Assembly (NCBI GenBank): GCA_947502925.1
Contig: CANNBS010000004.1
Location: 1-64,000, forward strand
Direction of reading: 5' to 3'
DNA from: an uncultured Marinicella sp.
Lineage (GTDB): Bacteria > Pseudomonadota > Gammaproteobacteria > Xanthomonadales > Marinicellaceae
DNA length: 64,000 bases
Position 1 is the stretch's first letter; every line of letters starts with the position of its first letter. A model generated the notes under the pieces. That model was given only the letters and a program-made list of their open reading frames with translations. It was not told the origin of the DNA and searched no databases. The position numbers were made by a program, and so were the translations under genes. Below, in pieces: positions 19,791-29,444 of this stretch.

Positions 19791-20720
19791 TTAGTTGTGG
19801 TAACGCCGCCGGACGGTGACAACACCCATCAGGGCGAGTAGTAGGCTGAGGCAAATGAGGGTGTATAAGCCATTAACGGGAACAGATTGCGGTGAAACAG
19901 GACCGCGTGAACATAAAGTTGATGCGTTTGGTGCATCCGGAGCGGTTGAAATGTCGAATTCGACAATTTCACCGTTTGCTGATGCAGTTACATATAAGCT
20001 GTCACCAATGACAGCCACGCCTTCACCGTTTGAAAAGCCATTCGCCCCGGTGCCCGGAAAATTGCCCATTTCATTGAAGCTTGAGTCGTAGGCACGGACT
20101 AAGTCGGTGCCACTGTCATATATCCAAAATACACAGCGTTGATTATCAAAGGCAATACCATCCTGGGATGTACCATTAATGGAGTAATTGGTTAATAAAT
20201 TGCCTGATAAATCGTATTCAGAGACTTTATTGCCGCCAGCGCCGTCAACAACAAATAAACTGTTTAGAGGTGCAGCATATGTTATGCCTTCAGGAAAGGT
20301 GCTTTCAGCTGAAACATCAAAACTGGACTGGTAATTGCCCGCCATGTCAAATAGATCAACATCATCGTCGTCTGTATCGGTCAAATAAAGGGTGCTGCCA
20401 TCGGTGGTTATACCAATGGGGTTGCCATTTTGAGCAGTAACATTGATCGGACCGCTGACCAGACCACCGCCTGTGGCTTGGCTAAAATAGTCATCGTTGT
20501 TAATTTCAGTCACCCATAAATCACCTGAGCCGGTGTTTTCTATTCCTACCGGAAAGTTTCCGTTAACGCCGGCTGGTGGTGAAGGAAAAGAGCCTAAAAA
20601 TGTACCCATACCACCACCGCGAGATACTGCCGGATTAAAAGAAGCGTTATTAGGATCATCGGTTTGCGCTAACAGCGCGGGACAACAACTGACAAGCAGT
20701 AAAAGATAAAGTTTTTTCAT
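19791..20720 (-). CDS. Exported NHL/beta-propeller-like protein with a C-terminal membrane anchor
   Basis: The protein has 309 residues. An N-terminal signal peptide (MKKLYLLLLVSCCPALLAQ) is followed by repeated propeller-like strands such as GDLWVTEINNDD, STLYLTDTDDDD, NSLFVVDGAGGNK and DSLYVTASANGEIVEFD. These resemble NHL or SMP-30-type six-bladed propellers. The C-terminus is a Pro-rich VPVNG, one hydrophobic helix, then RRR. That is the layout of IPTL/PEP-CTERM-type sorting tags, although the residues differ from the canonical IPTL. AAGGGTG just upstream serves as the ribosome-binding site, and a TATAAT box lies at about 20754-20759 on this strand. Ligand and function are not known. The neighbouring giant repeat proteins suggest a surface locus. 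Confidence 0.7.
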   Translation of the reverse strand: MKKLYLLLLVSCCPALLAQTDDPNNASFNPAVSRGGGMGTFLGSFPSPPAGVNGNFPVGIENTGSGDLWVTEINNDDYFSQATGGGLVSGPINVTAQNGNPIGITTDGSTLYLTDTDDDDVDLFDMAGNYQSSFDVSAESTFPEGITYAAPLNSLFVVDGAGGNKVSEYDLSGNLLTNYSINGTSQDGIAFDNQRCVFWIYDSGTDLVRAYDSSFNEMGNFPGTGANGFSNGEGVAVIGDSLYVTASANGEIVEFDISTAPDAPNASTLCSRGPVSPQSVPVNGLYTLICLSLLLALMGVVTVRRRYHN

Positions 20721-20893
20721 ATCACACCCTTAATTAGTATTAAAATTTTAATAGATTATATCATAGTCAGGGTCTTGTATAGTTTAAAAAATTTAAGGGC
20801 AAGCTGGCATCGTGTCTTTGACAGACAACAACCCAGATTTATGCAGAGGTCTCACTCTGGTTCTGCGATGTAATCTGTTTGTGTGAGCGCTGA

Positions 20894-22420
20894 TTACGCT
20901 AAGTCAAAAACGAGGCGGAATACGTGGTTATTGTTGAGGTGGTGATAGGTGAGGCTGGCGTGGTTGTCGTGGCTGAGTTGGCGGCAGATATGTAGGCCGA
21001 GGCCGGTGCCGCGGTTGTGGGTGGTGAAGAAAGGTTCGAACAGGTTTTTCTGGGTTTTTGGTTTAAGGGGCTCGCCTGGGTTTTTAAAGTCAATGCGGTT
21101 GTTATGGACGCTGATGGTGAGGGTTTTTTGCTGACCGTGTTTGAGTGCGTTACTACCCAGATTCCAGCAGATTTGGTGCAGGTGTTTAGGATCAAAATGA
21201 ATGGTTTTGTCATGCGGACAAACGATATGTATTTTTTGGGCTTCGCCGAGGCCCTGGCCGATCAATTCTTTTTTCAGGTTTTTTAAGACGTCGAATAAAT
21301 TTAAGTCTTCGGGTTTGGCCGTGGTGCGTCTTGACATCGCCAGTATGTCTTCGATGATGTGATTGGCGCGTTCGGTTTGGTTGGTGATGATGTTGGCGAT
21401 TTGTCGGTCTTCATCTTTAAGGTGTTCTGATTGCGCCAGTAATTCAGAGGCGGTGCTGATGGCGGCCAGCGGGTTGCGAATTTCATGGGCAATGGAGCTG
21501 GAAAGTTTACCCAGTGAGGCCAGATTCAGTTGCTGGGCGGCCTTTTTAAGGAAACTGGAGTCTTCGATGAACAGCACACCAAAATTTTTCACTGTGTTGA
21601 GTTTTGCTTTGCGGATATATAAATCCAGTCCCTGGCCGCTGTGATAAATCTGGCTTTCCTGCTTTTCTTCCATATGTTCAATTATGGCGTCGGGGATAAA
21701 GAACAGCTCATCTTCGTTGAGTAAGTTTTTTGCGGCCTGATTGGCATGGAGCACCACATAGTCATGTTGATATACAATCACACCCTGAGACATTTTTTCG
21801 ATAATGACCTGATTCATGTTTTCAAGGCCACTGATGGTTTTGCGTTGGCTTTTATATAATCGGACTGTGCTGGTGTAGGACAGTGACTGGCGGATACCCA
21901 GCAGGGCGATGATGAAATAGGCCAGCGCATGTAACAATAAACTGGATTGGCTGACAGTGGCCTGGTCTGACAGGTCTATAAATTCAGGCATTAGCCACAA
22001 AACGGTGGTGGCGGTAAAGGGCGCCATCAGTATGTTAATGGGTTTGCGATAAAGCATGGCGGCCGAACCAATGGGCAATACCGGCAGAATCGCCAGACCT
22101 TGAGCAAATCCGTTGCTGGCATAGGCCATGTAGATTAAAAACAGCAAATCCAGAAACAGCATGGCTTTACTGATAATGATGACCGCTTTTTGTGACAGGA
22201 TAAATGTGGACAGCATCACCCAAACAGATAAACCTAAGTAAATATTAACCGTCCAGTGAACGCCGGGGTGGAAGTAATCAACCTGGTAAAAATTATCGAC
22301 CCAATGTCCGTTTGCCAGCATATAAAAGAACAGGCCGGCAAATAAACGGAATAAATTCAAATAGCGCAGATTGCGCTGTTCAATTTGTGCTATGTTTTCC
22401 TGGTCGGATTTTTTTACCAT
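20894..22420 (-). CDS. PilS/NtrB-like membrane sensor histidine kinase, no adjacent response regulator
   Basis: The protein has 508 residues. About six hydrophobic segments lie within residues 20-190, then a PAS-like segment (about 205-290). A HisKA domain has the phosphoacceptor in SSSIAHEIRNPLA (His312), followed by a HATPase domain with the N box CWNLGSNALKHG and the G box GTGLGLHICRQL. Length and layout match PilS, the sensor that pairs with PilR to control type IV pilin transcription through sigma-54. The usual downstream pilR is missing: the next gene on this strand is the unrelated propeller protein. The gene begins 2 bp after the PhoD-like phosphatase gene and is probably cotranscribed with it. 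Its partner must be elsewhere, or it signals differently. Confidence 0.8.
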   Translation of the reverse strand: MVKKSDQENIAQIEQRNLRYLNLFRLFAGLFFYMLANGHWVDNFYQVDYFHPGVHWTVNIYLGLSVWVMLSTFILSQKAVIIISKAMLFLDLLFLIYMAYASNGFAQGLAILPVLPIGSAAMLYRKPINILMAPFTATTVLWLMPEFIDLSDQATVSQSSLLLHALAYFIIALLGIRQSLSYTSTVRLYKSQRKTISGLENMNQVIIEKMSQGVIVYQHDYVVLHANQAAKNLLNEDELFFIPDAIIEHMEEKQESQIYHSGQGLDLYIRKAKLNTVKNFGVLFIEDSSFLKKAAQQLNLASLGKLSSSIAHEIRNPLAAISTASELLAQSEHLKDEDRQIANIITNQTERANHIIEDILAMSRRTTAKPEDLNLFDVLKNLKKELIGQGLGEAQKIHIVCPHDKTIHFDPKHLHQICWNLGSNALKHGQQKTLTISVHNNRIDFKNPGEPLKPKTQKNLFEPFFTTHNRGTGLGLHICRQLSHDNHASLTYHHLNNNHVFRLVFDLA

Positions 22421-22422
22421 GC

Positions 22423-23763
22423 TTAATTGATCTGGTCGTAGCTGAGCACACTGCTTTTAATTTGTTTGCTCCAGTATTCCTGGCCGTTGACGCCCAATAC
22501 TTTAATCTCAAGACGCCGGTCTTTGCGGGGGCCTGAAAAAGCTATTTTGCAATAATTGCGTTCACCCACCAGGGTGTTGTCCACCAGTCTGGGGTTTTGG
22601 CTGATTTGATCTAAGGCGCCGATATGGGTGCCGGCCGTTAACGGTGAACAGGTAAGCTCATACAAAGGGTAGGCATTTTCACGTTCGGCTTTCAGTAATT
22701 CTGTGTGGTGTTTGTCGCCGCTGAGCATCATGACACCGGTGATTTTCTGGTCGTCTAACCATTGTAAAAAGGGTTCCCGTTCATGGCGGTATTTATCCCA
22801 GCCGTCATATTTGTGGAAATTATTGAGCATTTGACCACCGCCGACAATAAATTTAAACGGTGCACGGCTGCTTAATAGCTGGTTTTGAAGCCAGTTAAGT
22901 TGTTTTTGGCCGTAATAGTGCTTATCAGGGCCATCGATTTTATTCTCATGATCGCGGTAATAGCGGTTGTCCAGTAAAAAGAAATCAACGTCATTAAAAC
23001 TGACCTTAGTATAGACGCCCGGATGATCCGGCATACCGTAACTTGGATTGGCCCAAAAGTGCTTGAAAATATTCAGCGTCTTTTCTTTAAATACATAGCT
23101 TTTTGTGGAATTATCGGGGCCATAGTCGTGATCATCCCAGGTGGCATAATTGGGGAATTTCTGGAAAATGGCTTGTAGGTGCGGATAACTTTTATGTCGT
23201 AAAACCCGGTAAAGCAGGCTTTGTTCGGCGTCATAATCAACTTCACGGTAATACCAGTTATCGCCCAGCCACAACATCATGTCTGCGTCTTCTGTGGCGA
23301 TTTGATTAAAAATTTCGTGTTGTCCACCATAGGGGTCACCGGCACGGTCATAAATGGCTTGGTTTTCAAAGTTACACGAGCCGGTGATGATTTCAAAATC
23401 CGGTGGGTCTGTGCGCCACTGCCACAGTGTTTGTGTCGTTAAGGCATAGGTTTTGCCATCATTTACGGGCTCATCGTTAAAAAATAACCGGTAATGATAA
23501 TCTGTGCCCGGTTCAAGATTATTGAGTTTGAAGGTATGACTTTGACCGAAGTTATTATTGACCCTTGTTGTGATTGTTTGCTTTTGATCAGGGGTGTTTT
23601 GCGCCCAGTATTTAATGCTGAGCTGACCCGGTTCAGGCGCCTGAACCCATACATTGGCTGCCCGTAAAGCCACATGACCCAGCATGGGGCCGGCTGGTAA
23701 TTGCGATGCCATTAAGACGCCTGAAATCAGGCTGGTGGTTATCAATATAATAAATCGAAGCAT
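22423..23763 (-). CDS. phoD: PhoD-family alkaline phosphatase/phosphodiesterase
   Basis: The protein has 446 residues with a signal peptide (MLRFIILITTSLISGVLMA). A fibronectin-like N-terminal domain (about 25-125, with DTDYHYRLFF) precedes the metallophosphatase core. Core motifs are GSCNFENQ, MLWLGDNWYYREVDYD, YATWDDHDYGPDNS and MMLSGDKHHTEL. These supply the Fe/Ca ligands of PhoD-type enzymes, which release phosphate from phosphomono- and diesters outside the cytoplasm. The start has a strong AAAGGAG site. The gene is followed 2 bp later by the PilS-like kinase. The family includes both phosphatases and phospholipase D-like phosphodiesterases, so substrate is not settled. Confidence 0.85.
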   Translation of the reverse strand: MLRFIILITTSLISGVLMASQLPAGPMLGHVALRAANVWVQAPEPGQLSIKYWAQNTPDQKQTITTRVNNNFGQSHTFKLNNLEPGTDYHYRLFFNDEPVNDGKTYALTTQTLWQWRTDPPDFEIITGSCNFENQAIYDRAGDPYGGQHEIFNQIATEDADMMLWLGDNWYYREVDYDAEQSLLYRVLRHKSYPHLQAIFQKFPNYATWDDHDYGPDNSTKSYVFKEKTLNIFKHFWANPSYGMPDHPGVYTKVSFNDVDFFLLDNRYYRDHENKIDGPDKHYYGQKQLNWLQNQLLSSRAPFKFIVGGGQMLNNFHKYDGWDKYRHEREPFLQWLDDQKITGVMMLSGDKHHTELLKAERENAYPLYELTCSPLTAGTHIGALDQISQNPRLVDNTLVGERNYCKIAFSGPRKDRRLEIKVLGVNGQEYWSKQIKSSVLSYDQIN

Positions 23764-23952
23764 GTTTTTCTCCTTTATTTAACGGAAATTTCACAAAACC
23801 CTTTTACCATACCGGTGCATGTGAGAAAATAGCGCAAATTATTCTCCATGAGCGGTTTAATTAAGTCGTGAATTTGTCGCCAATTTCTGTTAAGTTTATT
23901 TCGGGATTGGCGCTTAATTGAGCCATTATGTTAATTTAAATAGGGTTTTGCA

Positions 23953-26900
23953 ATGAGAAATTTGAAACTAAATAAATGGGTATTGGCGGCGCTGGTTCTG
24001 CTAATGGTTCCTTTCGGGGCAACCATGGCGCAGGAAACATCAGCAGCCATGAACGGTACCATCGTTGATTCTGACGGCAATCCATTATCGGGTGCTGAAG
24101 TAACGGTTCGGCATGAGCCAACCGGACAGGTCAAAACAGTCACCACAGGTGATGCGGGTCGTTATTCTTTCCGCGGCCTGCGTGTCGGTGGTCCGTATGA
24201 AATCGAAGTCAGCAGAGATGGATTTTCAACGGCAGAAGAAGGCAATATTTTCATTAAACTGGGTGAAGATCGTGCCATTAATGCGGTACTGGTGGAAGAC
24301 GCCATCGCCTTAGATACAGTGAAAGCAGTGGGTGTGGCAGCTCAGTCTGCGACTTTTAATCCAGACAACATGGGTTCAGGGTCAAGTTTTACTCAAGAAC
24401 AACTTACAAACTTGCCGACAGTAGATCGTGACTTGCAGGATTATGTTCGTTTAGATTCTCGTGTGAATGTATTGGATTATGAGCGAGGTATTTCAGTATC
24501 GGGTGTTAATAACCGCTATAACAACATTACTATTGACGGCGTGAGTATCAAAGATCCATTTGGTCTGGAAGCTGGTAATTCTCCCGGTATTTCTCAACCC
24601 TTTTCTCTGGATATTATTGAGGAACTGAATGTTCAGTTATCACCTTATGATGTGACATTGGGTGACTTTACAGGTGCCAATATTAATGCTGTTACCAAGT
24701 CGGGTACCAATGAGTTTTCTGGTCGCGCAGCTGTGTATTATGGTGATAAAGATTTAAGAAGATACCGTGATGATAACAGGGATGGTGTAAGGGATGAGTA
24801 TACCAGTGAGGTTTATTCATTATCTGTTGGTGGACCCATCGTTAAAGATAAATTATTCTTTTTCCTGGCTTATGAAAAAGAAGAGAGAACTGAACTTGGC
24901 GATAGTTCCAATGTTGATGTGACAGAAGCTCAAATGGCAGCAGATATTGCCAGCAATGTTTGGGGTATAGACCCTGGTGTTTTAAGTGCACCTGGTGATG
25001 TGTTAACAGAAGAAGAATCTGTGGTGTTGAAATTGGATTGGAACATCAATGATTATCATCGAGCGTCGTTTAAATATCAACAGAATGAAGACGTGAGCCC
25101 AAGGTTTAATAATATGAGTGGTAGTACTATTTCCTTTAGTTCTCATTGGTATGATGTCCTTTATGATAATGAATCATATAACTTAAATTTATACAGTGAT
25201 TGGACAGCAAATTTTTCTACCGAATTACGTGTCAGCACGTCTGAATTTGACAAAGACCCCGGGGTAAATGTTTTTTATCCTGAAATCTCTGTTGGTTTGC
25301 CATCTGATGGAACTGCATATATGGGTACTGAGCAAAGTCGGCATGCTAATTATTTAAATGTCAAAACAGACAATGTCTATTTGGCTGGTAATTATTTTAT
25401 TGGTGATCATGATATTACCTTTGGTGTGGATTACAAAAAACAGGATATATACAATATCTATATCAGACATGCCTTTGGTACTTATGAATTTGATAGTCTT
25501 GATGATTTTGCTGCCGGCATACCTTCGGATTATCAGCTTAATCAAGGTGTTGATCCAGCAAATCCTTTCCCGGCAGCTAACTGGAGCTGGGAGAATATGG
25601 CATTTTTTGTACAGGATAACTGGCGTGCGACTGATCGCTTGACGTTACAATATGGATTGCGTTATGACAAACCAAGCGTTGATGATAAGCCTCGTTTTAA
25701 CCAGGACTTTTTTGATGCCTTTGGTTTTGCCAATAACAATGTAATGGATTCAGGTGTATTACAACCTCGAATTGGTTTTAACTACGATATGTCTGACGAG
25801 CGTTATATGCAGTTACGAGGTGGTATCGGCTTATTTACCGGTGGTTCACCCAATGTTTGGTTATCTAACTCATATACAAACACAGGTGGCGATACCGTTA
25901 ACTATGCTTGTGGGGATTGGAGCGGTGGCTGTGGTGCCATTTTCTCTCCGGATGTTAATAGTCAGCCCGTTTTTGCAGGATCGTCTACCCAAAATGTTGA
26001 TGTGTTAGCGCCTGACTTTAAAATCCCAACTGTTTTAAAATCAAATATAGCTGTTGATGTTGAATTGCCCTGGTATGGTTTGATTGCTTCTGCTGAGGTG
26101 GAATATATTAAAAATCGCAATGCGGTTTTATGGCAACATTTGAACCTTGGTGCACCAACTGGCACTTTACCTGATGGTCGTTTATCTTATTACGAAGATC
26201 CATACAATTTAGAAGGGCGCCGAGCTAATAGTAATCCTGATTTCAATAATGTGATTTATTTGTCAAGTGATGGTGATGGTGAAACCAAACGTGCTACATT
26301 CTCATTAGAGTTGCCACAAACGGAGCACTGGAGTGCAAAAGCGTCTTATACATTTACAGACGCGAAAGACACAGGTGATGCGGATTCCAGCACCTCGTAC
26401 TCAAGCTGGCAATACACTAACTACGTTAATCCAAATGAAGGCAGTTATGGTACATCTGCTTATGAGATTGAAAATGCGTTTACCATGTTTGTTAATTATC
26501 GCAGAATGTTTTTTGGCGATACCTACACAAACATCGGTTTAGTGTGGACTTCACGTGATGGCGAACCGTACTCATACCGCTGGAATAATGATGTGAATGG
26601 TGATGGTTCTTATTATAATGATTTAATGTATGTGCCATTGGCTGACGAGTATGTTATGGCAGATGGATCATCAGGTGAAGACTTTGAAGCGTATCTTGCG
26701 TCAACAGGATTGGATCAATACAGAGGTCAAATTGCACCAAGAAATGGTTTTAAAACACCGCGTATTAATCGCTGGGACATCAATGTTTCACAGGAATTGC
26801 CTGCTTGGGGCCCTGTACGTGCCACATTATTCTTTAACATTAAAAACTTAGGTAATTTAATTGATTCTGATTGGGGTCAGTCATACACCGGTTTCTATCG

Positions 26901-27039
26901 TGGAGAAGGTGCTGTATCTCTTGAAGGTATTCAAGAAGATGGTACTTATGAACTTGATATGGGTCGTGTTTACGATCTAAGTAACAGTCGGGATGCGTCT
27001 CAATGGAGAGCTAATATAGGTTTCCGTTTAGATTGGTAA
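23953..27039 (+). CDS. Oar-like TonB-dependent outer membrane receptor
   Basis: The protein has 1,028 residues. A signal peptide (cleavage near GATMAQ) precedes a carboxypeptidase-regulatory-like domain (about 30-115, with GNPLSGAEVTVRH and GRYSFRGLRVGGPYEIEV). The plug domain (about 135-260) carries NNRYNNITIDGVSIKDPFGL and NINAVTKSGTNEFSG. A long beta-barrel follows, ending in the aromatic C-terminus GFRLDW expected for BAM-assembled outer membrane proteins. This is the Oar/OmpA-related branch of TonB receptors common in Xanthomonadales and Bacteroidetes. The substrate is unknown, possibly peptides. The gene stands alone, divergent from phoD with 189 bp between them, and is closed by a terminator. 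Confidence 0.88.
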   Translation: MRNLKLNKWVLAALVLLMVPFGATMAQETSAAMNGTIVDSDGNPLSGAEVTVRHEPTGQVKTVTTGDAGRYSFRGLRVGGPYEIEVSRDGFSTAEEGNIFIKLGEDRAINAVLVEDAIALDTVKAVGVAAQSATFNPDNMGSGSSFTQEQLTNLPTVDRDLQDYVRLDSRVNVLDYERGISVSGVNNRYNNITIDGVSIKDPFGLEAGNSPGISQPFSLDIIEELNVQLSPYDVTLGDFTGANINAVTKSGTNEFSGRAAVYYGDKDLRRYRDDNRDGVRDEYTSEVYSLSVGGPIVKDKLFFFLAYEKEERTELGDSSNVDVTEAQMAADIASNVWGIDPGVLSAPGDVLTEEESVVLKLDWNINDYHRASFKYQQNEDVSPRFNNMSGSTISFSSHWYDVLYDNESYNLNLYSDWTANFSTELRVSTSEFDKDPGVNVFYPEISVGLPSDGTAYMGTEQSRHANYLNVKTDNVYLAGNYFIGDHDITFGVDYKKQDIYNIYIRHAFGTYEFDSLDDFAAGIPSDYQLNQGVDPANPFPAANWSWENMAFFVQDNWRATDRLTLQYGLRYDKPSVDDKPRFNQDFFDAFGFANNNVMDSGVLQPRIGFNYDMSDERYMQLRGGIGLFTGGSPNVWLSNSYTNTGGDTVNYACGDWSGGCGAIFSPDVNSQPVFAGSSTQNVDVLAPDFKIPTVLKSNIAVDVELPWYGLIASAEVEYIKNRNAVLWQHLNLGAPTGTLPDGRLSYYEDPYNLEGRRANSNPDFNNVIYLSSDGDGETKRATFSLELPQTEHWSAKASYTFTDAKDTGDADSSTSYSSWQYTNYVNPNEGSYGTSAYEIENAFTMFVNYRRMFFGDTYTNIGLVWTSRDGEPYSYRWNNDVNGDGSYYNDLMYVPLADEYVMADGSSGEDFEAYLASTGLDQYRGQIAPRNGFKTPRINRWDINVSQELPAWGPVRATLFFNIKNLGNLIDSDWGQSYTGFYRGEGAVSLEGIQEDGTYELDMGRVYDLSNSRDASQWRANIGFRLDW

Positions 27040-27060
27040 CCGACGTGATATAACGCGTAT

Positions 27061-27088
27061 AAAGGGTGGCCGGTGGTCACCCTTTTTT
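27061..27088 (+). terminator. Terminator after the Oar-like receptor gene
   Basis: An 11-bp stem (AAAGGGTGGCC with GGTCACCCTTT, one G-U wobble) has a 3-nt loop and a T run. It isolates the receptor gene from the downstream tRNA/rimP transcription unit. Confidence 0.9.
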
Positions 27089-27180
27089 GTTGCTATCAAT
27101 AAATATCGGATTATGATCTATTAATTGTGAATTCCGGTTGCAAATGCAATTTTTTATAGTAGAATAGCTCGTCTTGATGA

Positions 27181-27257
<77 letters not shown>

Positions 27258-27276
27258 ATCGAATTTACGATAAATC

Positions 27277-27299
27277 AGGCTCCAGGTGGAGCCTTTTTT
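27277..27299 (+). terminator. Terminator/attenuator between metY and rimP
   Basis: A 7-bp stem (AGGCTCC/GGAGCCT) with a 4-nt loop is followed by a T run. It lies 20 nt after the tRNA 3' end, so it may end the tRNA transcript or let part of the transcription continue into rimP-nusA. Confidence 0.8.
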
Positions 27300-27479
27300 G
27301 TTGTTAAAATCATGCAACTGCTGATTTATCAGCATCAATCAACATCTCAGCAGCTGCAACGTGGCGCTGGTGATGACCGCCATAAAAGTCAATTTTGACA
27401 AAATCACCCATTGATTGAAGGCCATGAGGTCTCAAAATAAGTGTGCCAGAAAATGTGGCCGTGACTTTTAACAAACGCT
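27300..27479 (+). promoter_or_regulatory. rimP-nusA leader with mutually exclusive hairpins
   Basis: Two overlapping stems can form. One is TGCTGA/TCAGCA (27319-27324 with 27329-27334). The other is a longer pairing of 27314-27324 with 27347-27357 with one mismatch. They share the same 5' strand, so only one can exist at a time. NusA autoregulates this operon in E. coli, but the link here is inferred. Confidence 0.35.
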
Positions 27480-27944
27480 ATGAAACAGAAACAATTAACA
27501 ACAATTATTCAACCGGTGGTTGAAGACCTTGGGTTTGACTTATGGGGCATTGAATATCTGCCGCAAAAGTCAGGTGCCCTGGTGCGCATTTATATCGACC
27601 ATGCGCAGGGTATTTCGGTGGATCAATGTGCTGACTGCAGTCGAGAAATTTCTGCGGTACTGGAAGTTGAAGATCCCATCAAAAGTGCTTATGTGTTAGA
27701 AGTGTCTTCACCCGGTTTAGATCGGGTATTGTTTGATGCTGAACAATTTAGTCGATATTTAGGCAACCAGGCCAAGGTAAAATTAGCGCAGCCAATTAAT
27801 GGTTCGCGTAAAATAACGGGTACCATCAAGTCAGTGAATGAGGATGACATCACTTTACTGAATGAGGTCGATGAATACACGTTTAACATGAGCAATGTAA
27901 TGAAAGCACGCTTACAACCGCAGTATGACGGAGTCAAAAAATGA
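27480..27944 (+). CDS. rimP: Ribosome maturation factor RimP
   Basis: The protein has 154 residues, the normal family length. The N-terminal alpha/beta domain contains VVEDLGFDLWGIEYL and VEDPIKSAYVLEVSSPGLDR, the most conserved RimP motif. The C-terminal SH3-like barrel carries KITGTIKSVNEDDITL. RimP assists late 30S subunit assembly. No good Shine-Dalgarno sequence precedes the ATG. The 3' end overlaps nusA by ATGA, which indicates translational coupling. It is the first protein gene of the metY-rimP-nusA-infB operon, after a 222-nt leader. Confidence 0.95.
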   Translation: MKQKQLTTIIQPVVEDLGFDLWGIEYLPQKSGALVRIYIDHAQGISVDQCADCSREISAVLEVEDPIKSAYVLEVSSPGLDRVLFDAEQFSRYLGNQAKVKLAQPINGSRKITGTIKSVNEDDITLLNEVDEYTFNMSNVMKARLQPQYDGVKK

Positions 27945-29422
27945 GTAAAGAAATTTTATATGTTGTCGACAGTGTTTCCAATGAAAAGGATGTCGAACGG
28001 GGTGTTATTTTTGGCGCCTTAGAAGCGGCACTGGCCATGGCGACCCGCAAAGACCATGCGGAAGACATTGATGTGCGTGTATCTATTAATCGTGACACAG
28101 GTGAATATGACAGCTACAGGGTATGGACGGTTGTCGAAGACGAGGATTTAGAAGAACCGGCCCGTGAACTGACGCTCGAACAAGCCCATGAAATCGATCC
28201 GGAATTAGAAATTGGCGACACCATTGAGGAACAATTAGAATCAGTCTCCTTTGGCCGGATATCAGCACAAACAGCCAAGCAGGTCATTATTCAAAAGGTC
28301 AGAGAAGCTGAACGTGCCAAAGTGGTAGAAATGTATGAAGACCGGGTTGGCGAGGTACTGTCAGGTATTGTCAAGCGGGTGGAGCGTGGTCATGTTTTTA
28401 TTGACGTCGGCGCCGGTGTGGAAGCGATTGTGCCGCGAGAGCATGCCATTCCACGCGAAAATATTAAAAACGGCGATCGCCTGAAAGGTCTACTAATTGA
28501 AGTGAATACTTTAAACCGAGGTCCGATATTGACCTTATCGCGACGTGATCCGAAATTCATGATTGAGCTGTTTAAGATTGAAGTGCCTGAAATTTCGCAA
28601 GGATTTTTAGAAATTAAAGGGGCGGCCAGAGACCCGGGTCAACGGGCTAAAATCGCCGTGTTTTCTCATGATAAAAAACTTGATCCGATTGGGGCCTGTG
28701 TCGGCATGCGTGGTTCACGGGTGATGTCTGTGGCCAATGAACTCGGTGGCGAACGCATTGATATCGTTTTATGGGATGAAAATCCGGCACAATTTATAAT
28801 TAATTCCATGGCGCCGGCCGAAATTGATTCCATTGTGGTGGACGAAGAAAAAAATACCATTGATGTGGCTGTGGATGAAAGCCAGTTGTCTCAGGCCATT
28901 GGCCGCGGCGGACAAAATGTGCGTCTGGCCAGTGAATTAACCGGCTGGGAAATTAATGTGCTCACCACCGGTGAAGCCGAAGAAAAGAACGAAGCCGAAG
29001 CCATGGCCTACGTGAAAGAGTTTGAAGAAAAACTCGATGTGGATGAAGATATGGCCATTTTATTGGTTCAGGAAGGTTTTACCTCAGTGGAGGAAATTGC
29101 CTATGTGGATCGGTCAGAATTGTTGAACATTGATGGCTTTGAGGAAGATCTGGTGGACGAACTTCGCGGTCGGGCGCGAGATGCGCTGTTAACTCAGCTG
29201 ATTGCCCGGGAAGAGAAACTTGAAGACAATAAGCCTGCGGATGATTTACTGGGTCTGGAACGAATGGATGATAAGTTGGCTTATGACCTGGCGGATAAGG
29301 GTATCAGAACCCGCGATGATTTGGCTGATTTAGCCACCGATGAGTTGATGGCAATTTCCGATCTCGATGAAAAAGCCGCCTCAGAATTGATTATGGAAGC
29401 CAGAGAACACTGGTTCGAATAA
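27941..29422 (+). CDS. nusA: Transcription elongation/termination factor NusA
   Basis: The protein has 493 residues. The order is an N-terminal RNA polymerase-binding domain (1-125), an S1 domain (about 135-200, with GEVLSGIVKRVERGHVFIDV) and two KH domains (about 200-345, with GACVGMRGSRV and QAIGRGGQNVRLA). Two C-terminal acidic helix-hairpin-helix repeats (about 365-490) match the enteric form that binds the alpha subunit and lambda N. NusA modulates pausing, intrinsic termination and antitermination. It overlaps rimP by 4 bp and is followed by infB after 22 bp. Confidence 0.97.
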   Translation: MSKEILYVVDSVSNEKDVERGVIFGALEAALAMATRKDHAEDIDVRVSINRDTGEYDSYRVWTVVEDEDLEEPARELTLEQAHEIDPELEIGDTIEEQLESVSFGRISAQTAKQVIIQKVREAERAKVVEMYEDRVGEVLSGIVKRVERGHVFIDVGAGVEAIVPREHAIPRENIKNGDRLKGLLIEVNTLNRGPILTLSRRDPKFMIELFKIEVPEISQGFLEIKGAARDPGQRAKIAVFSHDKKLDPIGACVGMRGSRVMSVANELGGERIDIVLWDENPAQFIINSMAPAEIDSIVVDEEKNTIDVAVDESQLSQAIGRGGQNVRLASELTGWEINVLTTGEAEEKNEAEAMAYVKEFEEKLDVDEDMAILLVQEGFTSVEEIAYVDRSELLNIDGFEEDLVDELRGRARDALLTQLIAREEKLEDNKPADDLLGLERMDDKLAYDLADKGIRTRDDLADLATDELMAISDLDEKAASELIMEAREHWFE

Positions 29423-29444
29423 ATACTAAACAGGAGACATAAGA

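Noticed and set aside
20721-20893. Small gene or RNA between the propeller gene and the kinase
   Set aside because: I see only a likely promoter -10 (TATAAT) for the propeller gene; there is no coding frame and no stable terminator or RNA fold.
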